Assembly (NCBI GenBank): GCA_964059195.1
Contig: CAXKWD010000006.1
Coordinates: 70,077,073-70,141,072 of the forward strand
DNA: 64,000 nucleotides
Source of the DNA: Ectobius pallidus
Lineage: Eukaryota > Arthropoda > Insecta > Blattodea > Ectobiidae
Direction: 5' to 3'
Positions within the stretch are counted from its first letter, which is position 1, and every line of letters starts with the position of its first letter. Position numbers and translations under genes: made by a program. Below, one piece after another: positions 1 through 9,783 of the stretch. The notes under the pieces are model-generated. The model was not told where the DNA came from and ran no database searches. It saw only the letters and a program-made list of their open reading frames with translations.

Positions 1-2969
1 ACCATTGAAGTAAGAAATTTCCCACATCATGGTAACGAATGCGAAGGCACGAGGGCTAGCCATCGTGAGAACTTGAATATGTAAAAGTTCGCGGAATGAA
101 GCTCTACCCAAGTTTAATATTATTGGCTGGAAATGTCATTTGGCCCAACAAATGAAATATTAAATATGCCATGTGACAGGTTTCGGCTAATCAAAATCGG
201 GCGAGTACGCGGAGATTTTTATCCGAAATTCACTTCAAAATTAATTTGGGAAATGTTAACTACCACTTCTTCAACCACTGAAGCGTGTGGTCTGTGGTCA
301 CTTAAAATGTAAAGGACAACTTTTTCAACCACGTAAGCGCGTGGCCGTCTAAAACGTATAGTACGTATATACGAGTACTGAACATATTATGTCAGGCTAG
401 AGTAGTTTAAGATCATTTATAAGCTTAAGTACAGTATTTCAGGGACATGGAGAAAACCACCGTAATATGTGTCATTAAGTAGTCTGTCTTAGAAGCGCAT
501 AAGCCTATGTGCAGTGAAAAGCTTATCAAGTATCAAGTAGTATCAAGTAGTCTGTATTGCAGACCTAAATTACGTATGGGATATCATTACGAAGATTTCG
601 ACCAGCCAAAGCACCAAAGGATTATATCACTTCATAAAATCATTAAGGACTATCACCCAAGCAAGAATAAAATTATCAAAATTCAACTGGGATTAAGGAA
701 TTGAATTTCGTAGATAATACGAGTAGTAGTACTATCACCGAAACCTTCCTCATCGGGCTTGAGAATGGACTCAAATGCTCGAACCGACAGGCAGCTTGGG
801 ATGGTAAAAATAAATTTGAGTAGCAACTGCTCTGGCACCCAGAATTTACTATACTCCGAGACCGAGCAAGTGGAGCTCCAACTGGAGCCGATTAACAAGG
901 TAAGAGGGACTCCAAGATCAACTATAAAATTATTTTTGCCACAACTGACGATTAACAGCGGCGCAGAACATTTTTGCTTCAACTGACGCCCAACTGTGGT
1001 GCACTATCATTTTTTCTTCAGTATTTCATACATGTCAAATAAAATTTGTTCACATGAAGGGCAAATTATGAAGTCAGCTTCTAAATAATGGTTTCGAGTA
1101 TCAGATATATGCTTTTTTACACATTTTTAATTATTTCAAAATATAAAGATATTTGAGGCACATCACTCACTGATGTTTTATGTATCGACGAAGGGATTGG
1201 TTTGTTAATTAGATTTTTATATATTTGTTGTTTATTTAATTAAAAAGAGTTTCTTAAATTGTTTAACTATTTAGGGTAACCCGTATGTCAAACATTTTCA
1301 TACTTCAATATTGAGTCATATTGCACTTGAAAAGTATTATTTCACATACAGAAAATATATTCGTTACACTCTAACCAACATTTTATACTAAAGATATTCC
1401 GATTCCTAATTCAAGCATTTCGTTTCAACAGCTGTTTTGTGGTTCCTCAAAATTTGCATTTCATGAATTACGGGAGTTTTCAAAATAACTGAATCATTTG
1501 CGTTCTACGGTTGCCCTATTCATATTTGAAGTAATAAGATTAATGATCATTTCTGACATTCAAGAAAAACCAAATAGAGTAGATCACAGTGTGAACACTT
1601 TGTAAGACAAACAAAAATAGTGGACATGAATCTAACAATAGCACAGCAATGAACAATCAAACTCACACAACACACATATATGCCTACACCCAAACCGATA
1701 TCAAAATATAATAAGTGGGGAATGATGCGTAGGTGACATGACAAGTCTGCCTGTCATGTGACATATTAATGTTGATGGCCCTCACATGATGGAATTTGGG
1801 TTCTATTAATAGATTAAAAGCGTCACTCCTAATACAAAGTGTTGTGCGTTTTGAAGGGGGACTACACAACAGAAATGCCAGTTATACTATGTATATCAAC
1901 TATGTAGAAAACACAACATGCATTCAATTATTAAAAAAAAAGGCCTATACGTCGCACTTTATAAACTTTGATCTAAATATCCATTTTCATTATTTTAATA
2001 CTTATGATGTAGTTAGAAAGGAAAATGACAGAAGAATGTCTACAGCATAGCATCAATTCTAAATCTTTTTCTTCACATTTTTTGTACACAAGAAGAAACT
2101 TCACAATAGAGGCGGGATTTCAACAACTGAATAATTATAATGTTTTTAAGGTACTCGGTAGAACAGATGACTAGAAGTTTGCTTAACGAATATGAGATAG
2201 ACACTTTAATAATATAGCCCTTAAGGACAGACTCAGAAATAATGAAATTTGGTTTAGATGAAGCAGTAAATGCCTGGAATAGTACTAGGGAGGACATGTC
2301 ATGCTACATTGTAGAAAGAATGAATAATTCATCTATATCCTATACCATCCAACTAAAGAATGAAGTACTGCTAATTCCTATTTGCTGTGACTGACTCTTG
2401 AACTTTTCATAACTATACCTGCGCGTTCCATTCTTCGCGTACTAAAATAATCATATTAAACACAGAAAATGTTTTTAAATTCTGTATTAAGGATCTGCAA
2501 ATATGTAATATTTATTTATAAATATTAATCAAGTATAGGCTATAATATGGTACAGTACAGTAATTTTTATAACACTATAATCCAATAATGTATATCCATT
2601 GACCCCTCAGTTACTCTATTTTTTTTTCCTAGGGGTCAGCGGATGTTCTGACAGAGTTAAATTTACATCTACCAAAATCTTAAATTAGCCATAAAAAAAC
2701 CTTGCTAACAATCTTCACAATCTACAATCCTAATGTTCCTCCCTTACTTTTAGTCTAAAACTTGTTTTTGTTTCATACATAATTTTAACCTTATATAAAG
2801 AGTAGCGTATTTCTTCCTTAATTTGGGAACTGCTCATATTGAACCTTTATAATTCTTATCTTGATTCAAAGAAATAATAATTTAACGTGGTAACTGTATT
2901 GCGTAACAATTACTTATACGACACGATATTTGGTTTTCAAATTAGTCATTTTCCTCCAGGAACAGAACA
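1..2969. other. Intergenic or intronic DNA, unclassified
   Basis: No gene recognised. The reading frames present (all under 100 codons) have no domain I know and no consistent codon signal. Small local structure: an imperfect duplication at about 265-345, where two 'TTCAACCAC..AAGCG.GTGG' blocks each form a short hairpin, and a somewhat GC-richer block at about 720-1000 with overlapping short frames on both strands. The rest is AT-rich sequence with no visible repeat partner in the window. Confidence 0.6.
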
Positions 2970-3650
2970 TCTATAATAATAAGAGGTAGTGTTTTGTCTG
3001 CTTGTCTGCCTGTGTGCGACGCCAAACAAAATCTACTGCACCAAGAGATATGAAATTTTAAACATATACTCTATGAACTAAAGGGTGGTCAAATGCATGG
3101 CAAAACCGGATTTTTAGTTTTCGCTTTCGTTCGTGAGTTATGACTTAAAAACTAGCAGAAAATGTGATTTTTTTGCGCTATCGAAGCATCAGTTTTCGGT
3201 AATACATTTCAATTGTCAAATAAATTGCAGGTGACTTTGCCTTTTTTGTCATAACTCGGAAATAAATGCGTCGCGAATTTTAAAAACATATCGCATGAAA
3301 TTATCGATCGAATCGATTTTGTGAGCTCACCCTAGTAGATTCGATTGTTTATAATGTCAAGGCATCCAGACATCTGAAATTTGTAACATAGACAGAAGAG
3401 GGATAGTGAAAGTGCATCTAAATGGGCAAACATTGATCTATTTGTACGGAACTAACTTTCCCGGGGTTTTGTGGGCCAGGGAATTCGAATCTGAGATTTT
3501 TCCCAAGCGGCGCTTTCTAATCGTGGAATGCACTACAAAGTAGGGAATAATAAATTTCGATATAATAAATTATTAATCGTTTAGTTTACGAATGATTCGC
3601 GTAAGTATTAATTAATACAATTCTTTAATTATTTAGCTTTTATGTCCGAG
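2970..3650 (+). mobile_element. Helitron-like element, 5' half
   Basis: Starts with TCTATAATAATAAGAGG directly after an A, as expected for Helitron insertion between A and T. The next block is rich in GTCTGCTTGTCTGCCTGT, typical of arthropod Helitron 5' ends. The body matches two other places in the window: an inverted copy at 61745-62283 and a 3' part at 23855-24069. All three share the 'GGCGCTTTCTAATCGTGGAATGCA'-type block and the following 'GAATGATTCGCG' block. No Rep/helicase frame is visible, so it is non-autonomous. The 3' hairpin and CTAG end are missing, so the right border is approximate. Confidence 0.6.
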
Positions 3651-4188
3651 GAATTTGCTAAACGTTATTGGTCAATATCAAACATGTGGCGTATGAGTGG
3701 AATAATCAAAGTAAACCTGAATAAGATAAGTGCAAGAGGCCAAAATACGTTAGCCTTTTCGGGGTTCGAACCCAATGCATTCTAATTGGTGAATAATAAA
3801 TGCTTTATGGTTGGTTGTGGAAAATGTGAAATTGATTGCTACAGATTGGACTATTTAAAACGAATAGGCTACGAACTTAAAACGAATAATGTTACTTTCA
3901 TCCTTCCTCTATTGGCCTTGTCCATCAAAGACACCGATGAGTTGAACAATATTAATTTGAAAGGTGGTTTTACTTTTAAAAAAGAAGTTTTGTCTGTCTC
4001 CGCAAAATATAGATTTTTCAAGCAAAAATGTTTAATAAATTTGAGCAAAATTCCATTACGAGTGATTTATGTTTTTTAGGTCTTTATATCCCATTTACAT
4101 GTTTTTAGGTACTACAAAATTAATAGGACATGGGCGTTTCTAGTTTTGGTAGTAAGAAAAAAGTAGGCAAAAACTAAGATCCGGTGTC

Positions 4189-4189
<1 letters not shown>
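3651..4189. other. Unclassified stretch with a 97-codon frame
   Basis: A plus-strand frame at 3786-4079 (97 codons, Lys/Asn/Ile-rich) matches no family I know and is probably chance. The string GGTTCGAACCC at about 3766 resembles a Pol III B box but no A box or cloverleaf sits around it, so I do not call a tRNA. Confidence 0.4.

Positions 4190-4245
<56 letters not shown>
4190..4245. repeat. (AAT)n microsatellite
   Basis: An uninterrupted run of AAT units, about 18 copies. Confidence 0.97.
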
Positions 4246-4249
<4 letters not shown>

Positions 4250-4330
4250 ATTCATAATAATGACAATTATAATAAAGAAAACAATAAGCCTAAATATAGA
4301 ATTGATTGAACAAATTCTAATTTAAAAAAA

Positions 4331-4502
4331 TTGTATTCAGATAGTAGCCTATGTAATTCCATAGAAGTATTACAACTAAAAAAATAATAAAGTGGGCCTA
4401 AATCATTTGACTGACTTGTATTCAGATAGTAGCCTATGTAATTCCATAGAAGTATTACAACTAAAAAAATAATAAAGTGGGCCTAATTCATTTGACTGAC
4501 TT
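4331..4502. repeat. 85-bp direct tandem duplication
   Basis: Two adjacent 85-bp units start at 4331 (TTGTATTCAGATAG) and 4416 and end in TTTGACTGAC. They are nearly identical; the visible difference is AAATCA versus AATTCA near the end. This indicates a recent local duplication. Confidence 0.95.
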
Positions 4503-4607
4503 TGTTTAATTTGAGCTCTCCTTTAAAACTTCTTTTCTTGACTAGGAATAAATCTATTGAATAGCAATTCAATAGGTTAACATGTATGAAACTATAAGGC
4601 TGCAGTA

Positions 4608-4712
4608 GCCTTGATAAAGACCACGGCAAGATGGTCGAAACGTCGGCAGATTTCTCAAGTATGACGCGGCAGTTACCCGGAAGCCAAGAAGATTTTATTA
4701 TAAGGAAAATAT
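4608..4712 (+). ncRNA. Decayed hammerhead-ribozyme-like motif, probable Penelope-like element terminus
   Basis: The order of parts follows a type I hammerhead: GCC (4608-4610), TTGATAA where CUGAUGA is expected (4611-4617), helix II GACCA/TGGTC (4619-4623 with 4632-4636, 8-nt loop), GAAA (4637-4640), CGTC with the cleavage-site GUC (4641-4644), then GGC pairing with the first GCC. The run CGAAACGTC is what Penelope-like retroelement ribozymes show, with very short helix III. The core differs at the C3 and G8 positions (U and A here), so the copy should be inactive. The following ACCCGGAAGCCAAGAAG (4676-4692) resembles downstream sequence I associate with such elements; that link is from memory. 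Confidence 0.45.
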
Positions 4713-5732
4713 TATACGATAAATTCGGTAAGATCCCTTTATCTATTTATCCTCGAGCTTGGACATTGATTTTTAATAGTACCTACAGGTTTCATTCGTC
4801 AAGATAAAAACTTCAATAATACAAAAAATCGTAATACTTATGTAATATGGGAAAGTTTTGCCAACATATTTTTCACCATTTATTTAATATCGAATGGCAC
4901 GTTAATAAATTTTAACTGCAAGCTTTAGCGTTTGTTCTCATTTTTTAATCCCTTATTTTCACACTGGTTTCTGAGAAGATAAAATGAAAGTGTTGAAATG
5001 CCGGTCATATTACCAGTTACGCTGTGGGGGCAATAAATCTGTGTATCACAACTCTGCCGATACTTTTAGTTCGCAAGCAATATATCATACAAATATATGA
5101 TAACCAAGTCTATGAAATGAAGATTATTCACATTCAAAAATAACAAAATAGAAATACTCTAGCATAGGGTGCTTAAAAATATATTCTGAACAAAAGTTTA
5201 TCAATTATTTAAGGGAAAATAACTGATCTATAGATACTACCAATAAAGTATACTATAGCTTCTGAAAGGGTATCTAGTAAATGTTAATCGAACTAGTTAA
5301 TGAAAAATTTAACGGTTTCGGTGAGTACTCTTTCAAGCAGAAACTACTCAACTGATAGAGCTGGTACTTTAAAGGAAATTAGTTTTTATATTTGGAAATA
5401 ACATAGGACTATAGCCGTTTTGAAATATTTTAAGTTTGAAGATTATAGCCGATTTAATGGCTTGCGGTAACAACAGCAGTATATCCCTTGCCGATATTCA
5501 AACCGATGGCCAAACCTTTGAACAAATCGAATTCAGAGACCACTTATAGGCTGATGAAGCCCGGCAACAGATGTTAGAATTCGAAATGATAACTGAAAAG
5601 GTAACTGATTTCTCAACATTCCCAGTCTACCTGGTGGCATATGGTCTTTGGGTTTACTCAGTCTCCCACAGAAATGAGTACTTGGAGCAATCTCGAGGGT
5701 AAGGGCAGCAGGTGCGTAAGGCGTCAAAGCCT
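4713..5732. other. Unclassified stretch
   Basis: No gene recognised. A minus-strand frame at 5533-5727 (64 codons, Pro/Leu-rich) lies in a slightly GC-richer block ending at the boundary of the composite at 5733. It may be a decayed retroelement fragment but shows no diagnostic motif. Confidence 0.4.
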
Positions 5733-5734
5733 AA

Positions 5735-6035
5735 AGCTGCGTTTACACTATGTAACTTGTTTAATATAACTTGAGTTATATAACATGTTTTCCAAAATTG
5801 TTACAAATACATGCAAATTGTTACATATAACACTGTGTTATATAACTGATTTTTGTGTTATATAACCAGTTTTCTGCGTTTACGCTCCGTTAGCTGCGTT
5901 TACACTATGTAACTTGTTTATAAAACTTGGGTTATATAACATGTTTTCCAAAATTGTTACAAATACATGTAACTTGTTACAGATAACATTGTGTTCATAA
6001 CTGATTTTGTGTTACATAACAAGTTATACCTTTCC
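5735..6035. repeat. Tandem duplication of the left terminal block, 157-bp period
   Basis: AGCTGCGTTTACACTATGTA begins at 5735 and again at 5892. Both copies continue through ACATGTTTTCCAAAATTGTT and a series of GTTATATAAC-type short palindromes. The copies differ by small indels and substitutions. Confidence 0.9.
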
Positions 6036-6768
6036 CGCAGGGGATGGGAAATGTGTAACTTGTTACATGTAACCAGCTACATGCTGCGTATATATAGTAA
6101 CAACAAACTGTCCACCTAACCATAAATAATTAGATTTATCCAAAAGTTCAATATGTGCAACGTTTACTATACTTTTCAGGTGTACCATAGTATAATAATA
6201 ATATAACCTAATCTCACATATATGTCCCTCTACAAAATTCTAATTTATGTAATATTATAACAATCTTCATTAATGTTCCATATCTTGATGGCGCTGATAT
6301 AGGCTATCGTATAAATGGATATGTCCAAATATTATCAATGAATATATAATAGTAAAAACTATTGTCGATCACACTGTATTCAATTACACATTAAAACTAG
6401 CAAATGTTGACATAACCACTTAGAAATTGTTAAAATAATTAAAATTGTATTAACTTTATATAATCTTGTATAACAATTGGTTGGTTAGGTTAAAAGCTGT
6501 GCACTATCATACCATTGTCTGTTGCATCTCTATTATGCATATGTAAATTTGCCAACCACTTCTCAGCAAATTATTGCCATTAATATAAAATAACTCGCAA
6601 GCGCACTGAAGTCAAGTAATTGTAGATTAATATTAACAACATTGGTGATGGTTCATGGTAGTATCGCGCTGCATTAATTGAACTTTGTGGCATTTTTTAG
6701 TATCACAGTTGTATTCAGGCAATCCGGACGTGGAAATTTACAGTCATAAATAGGGACTGATGATTATC

Positions 6769-6820
6769 AAGATATTATCGAAATGAACATATCCAAGATA
6801 TTATCGAAATGAACATATCC
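6769..6820. repeat. 26-bp direct duplication in the foldback loop
   Basis: The 26-bp unit AAGATATTATCG...CATATCC occurs twice, head to tail and without a visible mismatch. Confidence 0.95.
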
Positions 6821-6965
6821 AAGAGAGAAATAAATGCCACAAAGTTCAATTAATGCAACGCGATACTATTATGATCCATCACAAATTTCGTTAATATTAA
6901 TCTACAGTTACTGGATTCCAGTGCGCCTATGAGTTATTTATATTAATAACAATAACTCCTCTCAC

Positions 6966-7372
6966 GCAGCGGGCCCGGGTTCGATTCCTGGTCGGGACAA
7001 GTTACCTAGGTGGGTTTTTTCTGGGGTTTTCCTCACCTTTGAGACAAATTTCGGGTAACTTTAGACTCTTGTGGTCCCCAGATATCATCTGGCCGTAATT
7101 ATCATCTTCATCCCATTTTCCCCTTGTTCGGAGTGAGTGTGTGTGTGTGAATGGTGTGTCTCGTCCTGTGTGTTAGTGTTGTCTCGGAGGTGGCCCCGGT
7201 ATTGGGCTGATCACTCATCCGATGTGGCCCTTCATGCCCTTGTCTGGTCAAAAAAGTATGTATGTGTTCCAAAGATAATCCCTCCCCCGACAATTTGCGG
7301 CCCTGTAAGGCCCGGGCGGCTTGGGTCGCTTAAATCCTAAAAGGGAGAAGTAAAACTAAGATAAAGGAAGAG
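6966..7372 (+). mobile_element. tRNA-derived SINE, family A, copy 1
   Basis: Begins with a Pol III B-box context GGGTTCGATTCCTGG (6977-6991), then GACAAGTTACCTAGGTGGG and a body with CCCCAGATATCATCTGGCC (palindromic GATATCATCTGG core), CTTGTTCGGAGTGAG and GGCGGCTTGGGTCGCTTAAA. The same body occurs at 15082-15443, 25387-25651 and 38676-38962, always on the plus strand. Only this copy keeps a B-box head, so the others are 5'-truncated. It lies in the right arm of the foldback element and is therefore younger than it. Confidence 0.85.
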
Positions 7373-7592
7373 AATCAGAGGGGAATATATGTGAGATTAG
7401 GATATATTATTATTATACTATTGTACATCTGAAAAGCATAGTAAAGGTTGCATAGATTGAACTTTTGGATAAATCTAATTATTTGTGTTTAGGTGGACAG
7501 TTTCTTTATACAAACAAACGGAAAAATTAAATTCATCAATATCTAGTAACAAGTTACAGAAGGTAGTTGAGTTATTATTGTGATGATATTAG

Positions 7593-7715
7593 GCCTATAG
7601 GAGAAAAAATTCTGACTCTGGGACTTGAACCCAGGACCTTTGGCTATCCGTGCCAATGGTCTTACCAACTGAGCCACGCCAGAATTGAATTCACAGCGCC
7701 AGATAGAATCTCTCT
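7593..7715 (-). mobile_element. tRNA-like SINE unit, copy 1
   Basis: On the minus strand: GGCGCTGTGAATTCAATTC, then a tRNA-like block at 7683-7611 with A box TGGCTCAGTTGGTA and B box GGTTCAAGTCC, then AGAATTTTTTCTCC. The anticodon stem TTGGC/GCCAA is perfect but the loop ACGGATA lacks U33, and the D stem is imperfect. It is tRNA-derived, not a functional tRNA. A second unit lies 313-318 bp away at 7909-8030. Confidence 0.75.
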
Positions 7716-7908
7716 CCTATGACTGGCTGCCTTTAATGGTCTACCTCCCCGACAGACAAGTTATGTCATATGCAGTACTGTGAGGCACACTAATTAGTGA
7801 TTTTGTTACCGGGCTTCCACTGTTATTGTACAGTAACATTCAAGATAGATATATGCATGTACATTCAAGTACCACAGATTCTTGTTTCTGTTGGACATTA
7901 AATGATAA

Positions 7909-8030
7909 TATTATAGGAGAAAAATTCCTCTGACACTGGGACTTGAACCAAGGACCTTTGGCTATCCTTGCCAATGCTCTTACCAACTGAGCTACGCCAG
8001 AGTTCAATTCACAGCGCCATCTGACGGGAA
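7909..8030 (-). mobile_element. tRNA-like SINE unit, copy 2, with a near-complete cloverleaf
   Basis: The minus-strand block 8001-7929 (73 nt) folds as a cloverleaf. The acceptor TCTGGCG/TGTCAGA pairs at 7 of 7 with two G-U pairs. The D stem GCTC/GAGC and anticodon stem TTGGC/GCCAA are perfect. The T arm CTTGG-TTCAAGT-CCCAG has one mismatch. The anticodon loop AAGGATA would give GGA but has A at position 33, and the variable region is 5 nt, unlike type II tRNA-Ser. The flanking GGCGCTGTGAATT and GGAATTTTTCTCC are shared with copy 1, so a SINE origin is more likely than a tRNA gene. Confidence 0.7.
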
Positions 8031-8263
8031 CCTAATCTCGAGGAAATATTTCCAGGGAATGTTTCCGGAAATGTTCCCACAAAGGGAATTTATGATTTAC
8101 GAGTAAGGTAACTCAGATACCTTTTTGTTACTTAAATTTAATCATTATTAGGTTAAATAAAACTAAAAACTGTCATAAGTTCAAAGATTAATATATAAAA
8201 TGAAAGAACACAAAAAAAAAATTATTTACGTATAAAATATTGTAATACTGGGTTTTCACATAG

Positions 8264-8415
8264 TTAACAATGAAACGGCCGTGGGTGTCGGCATGCTGAC
8301 CACATGCCCCGCAATACTGCCATCTTCCTACGGGAGATGACGCAGCGGTCGGGTGGTAGGCCTTGTTCCTTCAGGGATGCAGTGCCACGGAGTTTAGTTT
8401 AGTTTAACAATGAAA
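8264..8415 (+). mobile_element. SINE, family B, 5'-truncated, with 12-bp TSD
   Basis: The body at 8276-8403 (CATGCTGACCACATGCCCC, GATGACGCAGCGGTCGGGT, CCTTCAGGGATGCAGTGCCACGG) is flanked by the direct repeat TTAACAATGAAA at 8264-8275 and 8404-8415. Other copies: full length at 58464-58763, inverted at 28824-28968, diverged and inverted at about 38324-38460. The TSD shows a clean LINE-mediated insertion inside the 4-kb composite. Confidence 0.9.
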
Positions 8416-8676
8416 ATAGGTTAATTAAAATTTGCCCTGGTTCTTGAAGGTCAATAGGCCTACAGAAGATTAACAAAAGAGTTCATTGAAGAGATTGACT
8501 ATTAATTAGACAAAAATTACAGTAATAATCATAAACTGTACGAACCCAAACAACTTTTAGGAATAGGCCTACTTGCTTTCTTTAAATGTGTGACTTTGAC
8601 TTCATCTTAGAAGTTGGCCCTAATCACATCCATTGAAATCCATTAGATTTTCTTCATCATCCTCTTCTTTTTCTTC

Positions 8677-9050
8677 TTAATCAGAAAGGATGCCAATATC
8701 ATCACTGTCATCATGGCCTTCATCATCATCATCATCATCTAGGTTTTCTTCTTGGTCCTTCCCTTCATCTGGATCGTCTGGATTACCAGCACTTTGGGTT
8801 TGAACTTCAGTGGATTCACTCTTCTTTTTCTTCTTCTGAAGTTGAGCATTCATCAGTTTCCCGTTGTATGAAAGATAAGTGAGTTTAGCTGCTGGCTCAG
8901 ATGATAGGCGGTTCCTCTTTTTAGATTGCATCCATGAAAACTTAGGCTACTGAATGTACGTTTTGTTGCGGCAGAAGTGACTGCAGCTCCTAAGATTTGG
9001 ATGGCCCCATCTGCCTAGTCGCAGGTTCCTCTTAGCCCCCATAAATCACG
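8677..9050 (-). pseudogene. hAT transposase C-terminal fragment (dimerisation domain), frameshifted
   Basis: Translation upstream of 8931 on the minus strand gives AAVTSAAATKRTFSSLSF, matching the hAT signature 'TSA..ER.FS'. After a frameshift near 8931 it continues MQSKKRNRLSSEPAAKL, matching the next hAT block 'K.RNRL....A.KL.Y'. The 84-codon tail (8931-8677) then runs into a Lys block and a long Asp/Glu-rich end with a stop. The two adjacent hAT motifs in successive frames make the family call firm. The catalytic DDE region is not visible and stops lie upstream near 9010, so the gene is dead. It sits between SINE B (8276-8403) and the right arm of the composite. Confidence 0.8.
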
Positions 9051-9633
9051 AAAGAACTAAATTTTCCCCTAAACTATAGTAGGATTAGCCTAGAGCGTGG
9101 GACTGATTTATGATTAATTATTAGACTCTAAACTATTTATATTGAAATTTGTGTTTGTGTAATATTGAAGGTGTTTGTTTCTGGCATTTTATTTTAAATA
9201 CCTACACAATCTATTAACAATTATGTTAAATTACTTATCTTTAATCATGTTTAAATACGTGTGAGGTATCACTTTATAACACATAAGTTTATAAATAAAA
9301 CCTAAGAGATTATCACGAATAATTATTTTTTAAAAGAAGATGACTTAGGGTACATTGTTCTGACAATAAGTGAAAAATGATATCATAGGAAAAGGTAATA
9401 CTTCCCTAGACGGTTCCTTGATAAACATGTGGAATTTTACTGAAATAGTTTTATTTTAAGGTACCTGGACCGTTAATAAGCAGTAAAACATTCAAAACGA
9501 TTTTTATAAATGCCCACTTTTGGGTATATTTCCTGCCCAAGGAAATGTCATAAATTCCTTCCCACTGGGAATATTACTGTGCAGTACAAATGTCTCTTTG
9601 TCTCTCTAAACTTTAGTTATATAACCTAATTTT

Positions 9634-9745
9634 TAAACATGTAACTTGTTACGTATAATTTGTTACATGTTACATATAACTTGTTACATGTTACATATAA
9701 CTTGTTACATGTTACATATAACTTGTTACATGTAACAAGGTAACA
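9634..9745. repeat. 21-bp minisatellite near the right end of the composite
   Basis: About four head-to-tail units of ACTTGTTACATGTTACATATA. Each unit is itself close to palindromic (TGTTACATGTTACA), so the block can pair within itself and with the left end. Confidence 0.9.
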
Positions 9746-9783
9746 AGTTTATTAAACAAGTTACATAGTGTAAACGCGGCTTT

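Larger units (their letters stand above)
6104..7512. mobile_element. Foldback (long inverted repeat) element
   Basis: 6104-6240 (ACTGTCCACCTAACC..., CCAAAAGTTCAAT...) is the inverted partner of 7384-7512. Nearer the centre, 6575-6700 is the partner of 6838-6950 (shared AAAGTTCAATTAATGCA and AATATTAATCTACA). The right arm is interrupted at 6955-7383 by a tRNA-derived SINE that replaced part of the arm. The centre holds a 26-bp direct duplication. The left-arm sequence recurs at about 50750-51090, so this is a dispersed family. Confidence 0.75.
5733..9783. mobile_element. 4-kb inverted-repeat composite transposon-like element
   Basis: The left end reads AAGCTGCGTTTACACTATG (from 5734) and the right end is its reverse complement with one change (GTGTAAACGCGGCTT, to 9782). 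The match continues inward through the TGTAACTTGTTTAAT block. A TA lies outside each end, which may be a 2-bp target duplication, though a 3-bp site cannot be excluded. The left terminal block is tandemly repeated with a 157-bp period (5735 and 5892). The right end carries a 21-bp minisatellite. Inside are a foldback element, SINEs, tRNA-like units and a broken hAT transposase tail, so this is a nest of insertions rather than one intact element. Confidence 0.6.

Noticed and set aside
3760..3780. Pol III B box (GGTTCGAACCC) as a tRNA gene
   Set aside because: No A box or cloverleaf in either orientation; the string is palindromic and may occur by chance.
7593..8030. Functional tRNA genes
   Set aside because: Two adjacent cloverleaf-like units share non-tRNA flanks and lack U33 in the anticodon loop, so they are SINE units.
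8677..8931. Acidic host protein (Asp-rich)
   Set aside because: The sequence just upstream, in the next frame, has the hAT transposase signature, so it is a transposon remnant.
5735..9745. CRISPR array in the repeated TGTAACTTG blocks
   Set aside because: Repeats are contiguous or irregular with no unique spacers, and the DNA is eukaryotic.
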